Positions 32,901 to 46,500 of a stretch of 64,000 nucleotides of DNA are shown here, one piece after another. Below the pieces are notes generated by a model. The model was not told where the DNA came from. It saw only the letters and a program-made list of their open reading frames with translations, and searched no databases. The stretch is from positions 27,803,337 to 27,867,336 of the forward strand of contig CM060069.1 in NCBI GenBank assembly GCA_030533445.1. The letters run 5' to 3'. Each line of letters opens with the position of its first letter. Position 1 is the first letter of the stretch. Both the position numbers and the translations under genes were made by a program. Source of the stretch: Cyprinodon diabolis. Its lineage: Eukaryota > Chordata > Actinopteri > Cyprinodontiformes > Cyprinodontidae.

Positions 32901-35900
32901 GCTATTTAAAACCTGTAAGTCTGTGAGTATTTTAGTTTCTTAGCACATGTAATTAAATGGTTAAATCCCTTAAAACCATTTATACACATGAAGTCAGTAT
33001 AAAAAAGTATAATTTGGCTCAGACACTGAGAAGATTGTTTTTGCCATGCCTGTTTAGTTTTAACGACGAAGATGGTTTGAAAAATGTTTTTGAAATGAAA
33101 CGGCTTTGATTTGGCCGTTTGACCATTTGTGGCACCTCATTGTCTTGCTTGTTTTTAAGTTTACAAACACAAATCTTATACAAATGGAGAAACTGTTTTA
33201 GTGGAGGACTAGAAATCGTTTTCGTCCTCTGCTTACTTACACTTCCCTCCAAGTAAACATCTCTGGGAATTGTAAGAGCACTCACTTCTTTTTCATTTTA
33301 TCTGCCAGTAAACTTGCTGAGAATTACCACGTTTTCTTTTTTAAATCAAGCAGTCAGCAGTTTCCCTCTGCAGTTTAAGATGACGCGTCACCATCCATAT
33401 ATGGGCATTGTGTTTCTGTTTAACAGGGGTCCCAAAAGCTATCTAAAATTTCCACTTTAAAAGCCTTAAAACCAAAGAAAAGGCCAATATTGTTTTAGAC
33501 CTAAAATATTTATTCAAATTATAATATTTTCTCGTTTCCATCACTTTTTTATCTCTCATTTTCTATTTTATTTGTATGAATTTACTGTGTTTTTTTACAG
33601 GTTTGCATATGACTCATCAAATTTGAACCTTGTAATGTGTGAATATTAATTAAAGTATTGTCATAGTACATTTTGTGTTGATAAGTTCTCTTCAAAGTTG
33701 CCAGAGTTACTCATTGTGCATTACCTCATCCACCTGTCAGCTGGTCTTGGTACCGGGTGTCCTGTGATGATTACTCATAGGGCAGATTCTGACTGGGAAC
33801 ACGTTTCTCATCATGATAACAGAATGAGTTGAAAAGTCTGAGGACACCTGGATGTTTTTGAACTATTTCCTGTTTGTTTACCTTTGCTGGGGTAAACTCC
33901 CTCTATCTTTACTCCTCAGCGATGCAAGAAGATGCGCTGAAGCTGGTTTTACTGGCTCTGGAGGACGGTTCTGCTCTCTCCAGGAAGGTGCTGGTTTTGT
34001 TTGTGGTCCAGAAGCTGGAGGCCCGGTTCCCCCAGGCGTCCAAAACAAGCATTGGCCATGTGGTGCAACTACTCTACAGGGCCTCCTGTTTTAAGGTAAA
34101 TGATAAATAAAAACATTTTTTTTTCAATGGGTCCATTTAAATTACATGAAATACTAAAACTGCTTGAAGAGACTTCATGTGTCATCATAGTTAGAGCTCC
34201 TCCAGATAGACCTTTGATCTGTGTGTATTTCTAGAGCTGTTATTTGATGAGCGACATCTCTGCCTGGACAGAAATGCTAACTATCCACTCATGATGTAAC
34301 CTCCAGGTATATTCGCCCCTTGGTGCCTTGCAGGCTGGGCGGAGACAGTAATGAGACGCAGTGGCAGGCAGATTAATTCACAGGATTACAGAAAAAAAAG
34401 GACAGGAGTGCAACTTGAGCACAGAAGTCATTTAATTATGTTTTGGTTGTCGTTAACTGATTTTTTGTAGGGTTATATGTTGGTGTCTTATGATGATTAC
34501 TCATAGGGCAGATTCTGAGTATGGGAGAGTCCCTTCATGTGATCAGAATTTGAGTTTATGAGTCTGAGGACACCAACAAACAATCAAACCTAATCTGTGA
34601 AGGATCTGACATTTACTTCAAAATGCCTTGGACTGTTTTTTGTTTTTTTTTTTGACAGTAGGCAAATTATAAATAGAAATGTTTTGTTTCCTCTTTTCTC
34701 AAGCTTTGTGAGTTACTCACTTTTCTTTTTTCTCACAACACGCTCTGTCCTTACCATCAGGTGACTAAGCGTGATGAGGACTCCTCCCTGATGCAGCTGA
34801 AGGAGGAGTTTCGGACGTATGAGGCGCTTCGGAGAGAACATGATGCTCAGATTGTCCACATTGCCATGGAGGCTGGCCTTCGAATCTCTCCTGAGCAATG
34901 GTCCTCTCTCTTATATGGAGACCTGGTTCACAAATCACACATGCAGTCCATAATTGACAAGGTATCATTATTATTATTAATGTATTATAGCATATTTATT
35001 ATCACTGTGGATTAAGGTAGATACAACCTTTTAAACTGTTAAAAAGAGTAATTTAATTTGAATACCTTCTCAATTTTTATCTCTTATAAATTGGCCAATT
35101 TCAATATCTGGGGAAGCATTTCTGTATTGATCTATTCATACTTTCATATCAACATATAGAGTTATAACCCATTTATCATTTCCCGGCGGAGGAGCCCATA
35201 TATCTGTTTGTTTACTTGGGTATTTATGATTATACTCTTATATTATACTCTATATTTCTATATAGAGTATATCTATATTTATTTTTGACTGCAAAATTTG
35301 TGCATTGCAACAACACCTATCTTCTGTATTTAACCAATCAAAACAGCAAGCTTCCACTGTGCAGAGGTTGGGGAGTATTTTGGACCTAAGAGTTTTACTC
35401 AGGGGCCAAAAGTGTCAGTCTGTTGAATTGAAATCTTCTCTATTATGCGGCTACTTTCCTCAAAAACATATAAAATATCATGGTTTTAGCTTCTTGGCAG
35501 TAAGAGCTTCTACTAAAGGATGGGGCTTTGTCAGCTCTTTATTTCAGCTCTGCGGGAATTGAGCCCAGTCTCTTCATTTGTTCGGCAGCTTTAACGTGGC
35601 AAATAAATGTAAAAATGTGTGAATTATTCACATATGTTCTCCGTCATGCCTGCTTCTAACATGTTTTTGTGCTAAATGAAAATGATACCCTTATTCTTTC
35701 ATTTCTAGCTTTTAGTTCCCCTTCTAGCGGTTAGGAAAAATTCACAGAAAAGCTGAACCTTCTTATAAAGCCACATGGTTCAAAGCATGGGGAAAAAGTA
35801 GCATAGTCTGAAAAATACGGTAGTTGGGTTTATTTAAAGCCATCACAAGATTAATTTAACACTGCAGCTTTAAGATTATAATAGTAGAACAGACAGGTAA

Positions 35901-38900
35901 TTTTCCAGCTAATTTCTAAATCAGTGGTTGATCTGAAGGCAGCTTCTAATAGTTGTTAGCAAAGCTGAACTGAATTAAGCTGCAATTTCTTAACTTTTGT
36001 TCTCTTATACCATCCTCTCATTTTGTATGATAGTGAAAAAGACCTGAATCATCCCTAAAACATTTTATTAAGGTCCATTATTTTAACTTCATGATTTTGG
36101 CTCTAAGTATAGATACTAATGAGGCAAGTTTTAGCCATTTCCCAATTTAGTACGGTCAAAAGCAGTCTGTTTTATTTAAATGCTACAGTATGTGAGATTA
36201 TGCAGCTGCATTAAAACACTTGTTTAAGTGTAATATTTCAGTCCAGGCTGATATGGATAGGGAGCTAATAATTCCTGAGGGAACTGCACATAACAGAAAA
36301 AAACTACTTCAAGAGCACTTAAACTAATCTGTTATTGTGTGTGCTGTAGTTGCAGTCTCCAGAATCATTTGCAAAGAGCGTCCAGGAACTGACGATTGTT
36401 CTCCAGAGGACAGGAGACCCTTCCAACCTAACCAGTCTTAGACCACACCTGGAGCTCCTGGCCAACATAGATCACAACCCTGGTAGTTCATTTTTTTTTA
36501 TCTTTACTACATATTTTTGCTGAAAAAAACATTCTCACAAAAGCTACATATTTCCATTAACATCTACTGAAAATACCTGATGGCTGAAAATATAGTTTAT
36601 ATGTTTAATGAAGTGTTGAATTTACATTCATATTGTATTATGTTGTATTCAAATTTGTATCTGTCAAATGATGACTTGCATTATGACAAATTGTCCCAAC
36701 ATTATCAGGAAATAAATCAATTTAAAGAAAAAATATCTCCATGAATAAACTACAAAAGTTCACGTAATACTTTGATAATAAAAGCATCCTGGGTAATAAC
36801 AAAAGGGCAGGATTTGTAATCTGCGGTTTTCATCTTAACCATACGGCCAACACAGATTGAACTTTGACACTTTACAGAAAAAAATAATCTGTGTGACATT
36901 TAAAGCGTTCTGACTGATTTCCTTATCTTTCTATTTTAAGCTTAAACCTCTATCAAAGTAGACTTTTCAGATTTTATATATTTATTTATGCTCTGCCTTT
37001 TCAACCACAACTGTTATTTTATAGTTAATTTCCATAATTTCCCTTATCTTCTAATCCAAATTGATGTTAATCTGTGTGCAGATGCCCCAGCTCCATCATG
37101 GGCAGAGCTGGAAAGTGTGATGCTGGCTGTAAAGTTTGTGGTTCACGGTCTGGTGGAGTTCGTCCAGAACTTTAGCAAGAAGAGCCATGAAACTCCACAG
37201 GTACGCTTATAGACCAGAGTAATGCCATCCTGCTCTGATAGTAGATGTTTGTTTTCCCCTAAAGAAGGCATCATTTCAGTACACCTCAATGCAGACTGAA
37301 GCAAACTTAGTTCTTTTTTCATTTGTCACTGAATGTAAAGAAGTTCCTGTTACTAAAAAAGCAGGAATAATAGCACAGCTGTTACTCTGTTACTGCCATG
37401 TACATGTTTGTAACTTTGCCTTAACCCTGATGATTTTGGTTGGAGGTTTTAGAGGCCCTAAAGAAATGACTATTGAAATAACAACATTTAAACGAATTCA
37501 ATTGAATATAAATATTCAGTAAACAGTTTTTTAGTTTTTTAATGGGCTTAAGTATTACATTTAAGGCTGCTCAGTGGCACAATGGGTAGCACTGCTGCCT
37601 TGCAGCAAATAGGTTCTGGGTTTGATTCCCGCCCCGGGGTCTTTCTGCATGGAGTTTGCATGTTCTCCCTGAGCATGTGTGGGTTCTCTCCGGGTACTCC
37701 GGCTTCCTTCCACAGTTCAAAAACATGACTGTTAGGTTATTTGGCTTCTCTAAATTCTCCTTAGGTGTGAGTGTGTGTGAATGGTTGTTTGTCTCTGTGT
37801 TGCCCTGCGATGGACTGGTGATCTGTCCTGGGTGGACCCCGCCTCTCACCCATAGACAGCTGGAGGTAGGCACCAGCACCCCTCACAACTCCAGTTGGGA
37901 TTAAGCATGTCAGAAATGAATGGATAAATAGTTTTTCAACTTAAATGAAGAAGAAATTGTACATCGTTTGTAGACTTCCAGGCAGTGAGGGTGTACCAAA
38001 AGCTGAAATGATCATGGAAATGGTGTAATGAGCCTTGCTTATATCAAAATGCCAAAGCAGCATTTTAAAACCCAAAGAAGCAAAAGGGCAAGACAGGACT
38101 TTCTTTCATGGGAATTTAATCTGTCTTTGCTGAAAAGGTTTCCAAGGTTTAGCTTCAGCCAAGAAAAATGACGCTAAGAGGCAAACTTTCTGCCTAGAAG
38201 TTATTAGGGAAAATACTGCATGGATCTGTTTGCAGTTTTCATGTTTTAGAAACTACAAAAACTTTGAGTCATGCTTTTTGCAACAGTTCTCCAGCATTTG
38301 GAATTATGTCCAGGGAGGCTATTGCATTTTTACAGCTGATTTATCTCTCTCTCTCTATCTCTCTCTCTTTCTCTCTCGCTCTCTCTATATATATATATGT
38401 ATATATATATATATTTTTTCTTTCTTTCTTTTTTTCTTTTTCAAGGCCAAAATAGGTGTCTTACAATGATTTATATTTAATTGTGTTAGATTTGCAAATA
38501 TTTTTATTTGTATGTTTTGCAGGGTCCAATAAAAATAATATATATTTCCTTCACCTATTTTTCTCAATTCTGTTATTTTTTCAAAAAGATATGAATAGTG
38601 CAGAAGAGTGTAGTTATCAATAAAAGAATAACATGTCTTAAATTAGGTCCCAGTTTTAGATATTTAACAAGAGATGTCATCAATAAATGACTGGTAAATC
38701 ATTTTAGGGACATTTGGCTGCTTCTTTTTTCGCAGCTGGTTTAAAGCTGAAATATGTGTGTTTGAAACTAGAACTGGCTTTGCTGTAAGATATTTGCAAA
38801 CAGAATAAATTTATCTAAAATCTACAAACCGAGCATCAACAAATCATTTTAGAGGGTTACTGGTTTATTAAAGGAGCTGTTTTAATTTGTGAATTTGTGC

Positions 38901-41900
38901 TCAAATGTTTAAAAACCTTGTATAAATTAGTCTGCTAAAGCATGAAATTACTGAATGGCAGACTCATGAAAACCTGTATTCTTATAAGTTTTCATTCATT
39001 GTTAAATATCCAGAGTAGTTTTTCATTGTTTTTATTTTTGTATCCTGCAGCCCCAAGCCAACAGTAAATATAAGACGAGCATGTGCAGAGACCTTCGTCA
39101 ACAGGGAGGATGCCCCAGAGGAACCAGCTGCACATTTGCACACACACAGGATGAACTGGAGAAGTGAGAACTCACACAGGCACCAATCTCTCTGCATTTT
39201 AACGTTTTTCTTGTGTAAAAAAACACAACATGTGTAGCAGTTTTACTCGTATAATTTTAACATCACCTTCATCTTTAAACATAAACTTTGGAACAAACTA
39301 GACAAGTATTGAAATGTGTAATCAGAAGGGTTTAAAATGATTTCATCTCTGCATAGATTCAGGCTGAGGAACAAAAAGAGCGGCAGTGTGGTTCGCCAAT
39401 TCCCTCTGGCCAATAAAGGCATCAAAGATACAGAGGAAAACATGGGTTCTACAACAGAAGTAGGTTCCAGCCTGACAAACCCGCTGCTGATCTCCAGAGG
39501 GTCTGGAGGTGTGGAAGAATTGAAAAGGGTTGTTACGAATGGAACCAATGGGACTAACGGCCCTACCAGAACCCCATCGGGGTCAACAGAGCTGTATGAA
39601 TCCTACTTTATTGGATATTTTTTGTTGGCATTTGATGTCTGAATATTCAGGTTGTTCTGGACTTAATCTCCTGTCTACTTCTTATGTTCTTGGGATCTTT
39701 TCGAACATTAGGAAGTCCCTGTCTCCCCCCAGAACTCCAGTCAGCCTCTCGTCAGCTTCGTCTCCATTGAGCACGCCTGGTGGTGCTGATGTCAGTACTC
39801 CTCTGCCTCGGCATGGCCAATTCATCCTCTCCTCACCTCACCCCTCTCAGGGGTCAGAGATGTACTATCAGGAGCCCCACCCTGGTTACGACAAGGCACA
39901 CTTTCAGCAAAGCTGTGAGTCTTTGTCAAAAGAAATAAGAATCAAACATATTTATCTTTTATTGTTTCCTTCAGGGAGGTAAAAAAGAATTAAACCTATT
40001 TTCCAGTAGGTTCATTCTATCCATCTACTCTTCACCCTCCACACAAAACATGCATGGCTCGCTTCCTCCGGTCCTCTAACGTCCAGGAATCGGCCCTGCC
40101 TCCTTCTGCGGGTGTTTCCTCGTACCCAAATGACCATCAGCCACCTCACCCAGCCTCATCCCCTTCTTCAGGATTTCCTCCCAGAGATCAAATGGGAGCC
40201 CCCACCTTCCATCACCATCCAGGACAGGGACAGTATGGACATTTGGGTCCTTCTCACAGTGTTTATGCTCCTCTCTATGACAGCAGGAGACTATGGAGAC
40301 CTCAGGTGAGACTTCATGCAAATATCTATACATGCAAATATTTTTAAACCACCACAGATTTCTCCAAAGTCTGCTTCCGATGAGCCTGGCCTTTTTATTA
40401 CCTAATAAAAGTGTACTGATCAATAGTTCTCTAGGCTTTCTGAGGGTTAGCAGAGTTTTAGTCCTGGGATTAAGCTGCTTTTTCAATTATTTTGTATAGA
40501 ATAAATGGAGAATAAAAGTAATAACAGGGAAAATGTCATGTCTTTGAGAAATGAATGAAATACTTCCATTGTCTGTCAATAACTTCTCTACATGTTCAGG
40601 GTGTTTTCATGGCCCTGGTGTTACCACACGGCATATAACAAGACAACGATCTATATCGATGTATCAATTAAATCATTCACATTCCAGTTACATCGATGCA
40701 AAATGAAAATATGGATCCAAATCAATACAATGGCATATCCTGAATAAGTAATTTATACCCTTTATTATCACTCAACGTATCACATCTGCGCTAGGATGTT
40801 TCATCATAATCTTGTCTAAAACATGGGATTTTTCTGCATGTCTAGCATCAGTTTTAAGTCTCATTGTATGGAAGGAAATAACTGAACATGCATCAACCCA
40901 TCAGCAGCATGTCTTCATGTTATTTTAAACTGGTGCCATGCTCTGTGCATATCCCTCTGAGTAAGTCAGGATGTGACTACTATTAATGAAACTTATTAGA
41001 AACCCAAAGGATTACTGCTCGGCATTTTATTCCAGTCACCACTAAAAACATTTTTTTTCTTGCTTTTCAAAAAATTTCACAAATTTTACTAAAGACTGAA
41101 TAACAAACTCCTCTTAATCAATCACCAATTATGCACAATTTGGAGGTGTGTGTAACTCTTCTTATTTGGAACACCTATTCCACAGGGCGCCAAACCCTTG
41201 TCAGTCCCAATGTATGCATCATTTATTCACGCTATTTCTGCCCTTAAATTACACTTAGATATTAATGACCAAAGCTTTTATTTAGAAACATTTCCATCCA
41301 ATATTTGCATTCTGCCTGTTTTACCTATCAGTGACACGACTCTTTGTCACTACACAACACCAGTAGCAGTAAAATTATTACAAAGTTAACAAAGCATCGT
41401 GCTATGCATGTTTAGCTCCACATGTTAACCAGCTCTACCTGCCTCAGAACTAAAGATTTCTAAAAGCCTTCACTTTTTAAAGACAAATAAAAACACCACC
41501 ACCTGTTTAAAATCATGCAGCTTTACAGTATTACTGAAAACACCTTTCAGTAAATTCTCCATGTCATTCTTCTTGTTTGATTTTATTGCATTCCCTATGT
41601 CTCAGAGCCAAGGGGAAAAATAACCTCAGCCCAGCTACGCTGACTCTGTTATTAGGTAACTTTTGTAAGAGATAGTGTTGCCAGCTTGTAGCAGCTTTGA
41701 ATAAAAAACAAAATAAAACCTTAAAGTGTAAGAGAAATGTATTTTTAAGGCAATTTAATGTTTATTGTTCATGAGTTTGCCTGACAACGTTGAGTGCAAA
41801 CTTAGAACTTTCACGTACATGACTGTAATAAACCAACAGCAGGAACTTAAAGATCAGCTTCGCTGATTGGAGTAGCCTGGACAGCTTAACTAAATATAGC

Positions 41901-43471
41901 AGTCGCCCCCCTACCAACAATTCTACCAACCCCTCCACTCTGACCACCTAGTACCTGCACTATAGATGACAGAGGACGATATAAATGGGTTATTTTAGCA
42001 TCAGAAGACCAGGAAAGCACTTTGAATTGATGGCATTCCTATTTACTGCCTGAAAAGCTTCCACTGACCAACTCTTCCCCATTTTCACTCAGATTTGTAC
42101 TACTTTTATCCCTGAATTCAAAAAACAGATTATTCAATGACAACAGACCTGATGTCTAATGATGAAATTATTTTAAAGACTGATGTTAAATCATCTGCAA
42201 TACATCTTTTTTTTTCACCAGCCTGAATAGTCAGCTACTCTGCTTTGAAATAAAATAAGCATGTTTGCACTACCCCATTCTCTCTTTCATTTTTTCCCTT
42301 TCTTTATAGGAAAAATGGCTGTACCCACACACGCCTGTACTTACTCTTCCTTTCAGCTTCTGTTTCCTCTTAACTTTATATAATTCTACACATAAACTCT
42401 GTCAAATGTGAGAAAGGTTACATTTCTTGTTTGTGTAATTCTTTGAGCGTTAATCACATCTACAGCCTGACACATATTATTCTACATAAGGCTAAGCGTT
42501 TATTTATACGTTATTAGTTAGATTTTGTTAAGTTAACCCCAAATGGTAGATATAAAAGAAAAATGTATCATGAAAAAGTATAATTGCTTTAACTTTTTGC
42601 ATTAATCAAAACAGATCAAACCTTTTTTACCCTCAAATCAGTTAATGGAATTGCACCATGATAGATGGGTGGCCTATAGGAGGGGAGTTAATGGTCTAGC
42701 CTAGAATCCTGAGGTTCTGGGTTCATAACCCATTCCCACAGATGGCCATTCTGGGTCTCTAAGCAAGACCCTTAACCCCTGATTGCTCCTGAAAATGCAC
42801 AGTTGCATCCCACTGCTCACCAAAGGGGATGGGTTAAATGCAGATTGTTAATTTCTTCATTGTAAGAAATTTTATTTTTATTAGTCTGCGAATGAATCAA
42901 TGCCTGAGGGTATCGAGATATGTAACTTCCCAACCACATACCAGAAATGCACAAACCTTGATTTAATGCATGTAGTACCAAAGTAAATCAGTTTCAATTA
43001 GGTTGTACTGTTTGGCTGTTCATACTTTAAAGTGCATTGTTCCACAAGTAATAAACTGCAATGCTTCATTATATGTAAAATGGCTCCCAGATTTCCAGTT
43101 TTAAATGCATATTAAATGCAGTCTTAGTCTGGTTGGAAGCAGATGTTAAAAAGTGCCAAAAAAAAAAACATCCATTGAAATGATCTTTTTGCAAAGCTTC
43201 TGTTACCTCTCAACTTAATGGTTCTTCTGTTGACAGTGGGAGCTTTTGATTGATTAATTGATTGACTTTATTGATCTCACTGTGGAGAAATGTACTTGTT
43301 ACATCAGCTCAAGTAGTCAAAGAAGAAGAATGTGCCAAAAGAAGAAAAAGGGGCATGGGATACGTATATACAATGCGTCCACATATGACAGCTTTTTTTT
43401 TATAGTAGGGTTATTTTTTTATATACAGGTATATTGCACGGGGTGTTTACATGGGTATTTATATAGATGGA

Positions 43472-43523
<52 letters not shown>

Positions 43524-46500
43524 TTGCACTGGGTGTAAAAAATAAAGAAACGGGTTATTGCACAGGTTATCAAATGTTACACAAATGTTAGATGTTACAC
43601 AATCTAATATGACAATGTTCCAGAACTGGTGCAAAGAAAAACTTGTAAAGAACTTCAGAAAATCCAAAGAAATGTTGATTTTCTGTTCCTTAAAGATGGC
43701 ATCACCTCCTGCTTCTTGTAAACGGCCGTGCTGTAATGTATAACTTGATTTTATCTGTCACTTGTTGAATGATCACCATTACAGCTGTACCACAGAGAGG
43801 ATGCCAGGAGTAACTCACTGCCTCCGGAGGTTCTGCACTCCTCAGTCTACCAGCCTCCACTCAGGGAGAGATTCAACTCTCTAGACAGCAACTACTGCTC
43901 TGGAGCGGAGCATCGCACCGGGCTGCACAGGGTATGATAAATAATTCACCCAGTGGCTGATGGAAATCCTCATTGAGGGTGTTGATGTAACCCTTAGGCT
44001 TCAATTTCTTATTATTTTTCACCTATATGCTTCAATTTATCATTACCTCCGTGTTTAAACCTTCTCAATAATAAGTGCATCAGAAATGCTTCACGTTGAC
44101 CCATACATTGCTGCAGTTGGACTATACAGTACTGCAGGATTCATTGCTAAAGCAACATTACTCTGTCAGTAGGAAGAGAAGTGAGTGGGTGAAGCAAAGA
44201 CGTATCTGGGTGAGAAGGGGGTGGACCACAGAGTAGGCTGAAGCCACGTGCTGCAGAAATGTGACAGGAAAGGAAAGGTAGAGATGAGTTGATATGTGGG
44301 TGTAAGGAAAAGAGAAAGCAAAAACAGGAAAATAGAAAGTTGCAGTAAATCCTTGTTGTTGTCAGACTGCAATTAATAAATAAAGAGCTCTGAAAAATAT
44401 TGCATGTTACACTTAAAATGGAAATTTAGAGTGAAAATCGCCAGAAAGGAAACACACCAATCTTGAAATATATTTATGTGCACAGCATAAGAACTGAAAA
44501 TACGGTTGAATATGTAGAAATAAAAATGCTCCACAATGCATGCGTTGCATCACTTTGCTGTCAGTGCATTGAAATATGAGTTCCATTACAATTATGCAAA
44601 TGTGTATGATCTGTTCACTGTCATCTCTTCCCTGTTTTTCTGTTTTGATCTGATGCTGCTTCAGGACTATGGGCGCGTTCCTCTGGGATATGAGGATCTG
44701 TTCAGACGGAAGCAGGAACACTGGACTCACATTCACCACCATCATAGACCCTCCCAATCTTCCCCCATCTTCACTGCTGATTTTGGGCCAGAGGTAAAGA
44801 ACAAAAACAAACACATTAGAAAATAGTTTTAATCTTAGAACTAGTTAAACCATTTTCATGGACAGTCGTTTCCAATCTATAAAGAAAGTGAGCTGTGCTT
44901 TGGTCAAATATTTATGCACTTAACTTTTTAAAATATGAATTTATTTAGCTCCTATCTCATTAGGCGTACACTTGCTGCTTCCCCCAATGCTACTTAAGAG
45001 GGAGGTGGTTGCTTAGCAACTGTTGAGGCAGATATCATAGCAATGCATGGTCCTGGCATGCGTGTGGGTGTGTGTGTGTGTCTGAGAGAGCAAAGACTTT
45101 GTTGAGCAGTGACTCAGGCGTTTGACTGAATAAAGCTTTGTTTAACGGCTTGTTGGATGTTTTTTTTTTTTTGTGGTTGAACACACTTATTGTAAAATAG
45201 ATCAGGTTGGTAAAACAAACAGCTTTTTTTTAATGTCAATTTATATGAATTGGTTTATTTTAAGTTATATCACAAGTGGCCTTTCTCTGCTAAAAGGAAA
45301 AGTTGATTAAATGTTATTATTCTCCTTAATCCAATATATTAAACATTTCAGTTCTATTCAAGCGACAAAAAATATTATAGACAGCAAGAAATGTTTCAGA
45401 TACTTCTCAGTAAAACATCCTTGCATTAGAGTTTAGCACATCCGCAGGTGAAGCAGGACAACTGCAATAGGTTAAGCTGTATTCCTTATGTTTAAAGCAT
45501 TAGTCTGCTTTGTGAGACTTTTCTCTCCCCCTTCTGGAAGCAGGTGTAATAACACATACTTTTTCCACTCCAAGAAAATTTACATTTTACTGTGAGGAGC
45601 CTTGCAGATTTATCTCTCAAACTTTTCATCATTTTTTTTTTATCACATCATGACCACAAATTCATTTTTGCTATTATTATTTAAAATGGCCAATTCAAAA
45701 AATGATTATAAATGTGAAATGGAAGAAAGGTTTATGGTTTTTTCAAATGGAAATCTAAACATTTTTTTTTGCATTTGAGTCACCTCCTGTTCCCACAGTA
45801 AATACTTTGTAATACAGTAACTACCACAGGAATTCTTCAGTTGTATTCACTCACAGATTTACTTTGCATTACAATATACACTGTGCAAAATAGTGAAAAT
45901 CTGTTTGAATGAGGTAAATTAAGTTTAATTTACTGTATCTAACTTTTTTCATTGCTAAAACAGCAGATATTGGCTAGAAAAGCCGGTATCAATTAAAGCT
46001 TTTTGTTAAGATGGAAACAATAGATTTATTCTCCCCCCCTTTAACTGAAATATATAAGAAATATATATTTGTTTCCAAGGCTCTAAAGTATGGAACAGTC
46101 TCACCTCCCCCTTTGCTGAGCCCTCACAAAACCAGCTTAAGAACTATCTAGAAAACTAAAATTTTTCCTGATGAATGTCTGTCTTTTCACTTATGGCATC
46201 TCCTTTTAAACCTGCTGAAACCCTGTAACTACGCATATGCATTTTTTCATTAACAGTTAAAGGTTTACACATTAATATGTAGGTTACCACTTTTTAAGTC
46301 CCTTGAGAGCCTTTGGTAAGCCTTTGGTAACTCCTTCAGATTTTACTAAAATTAAGATAAACTAAACTAAGCAAAATAATTTGTTAATGCACTTCATATA
46401 GATATCATCACATTACATGTATCATTACATAATTGGATATTTTGCTAAATATAATGCAGCTCTACTCTATGTTTATTAGAGGTGCAGTGTCCCTGCTTGT

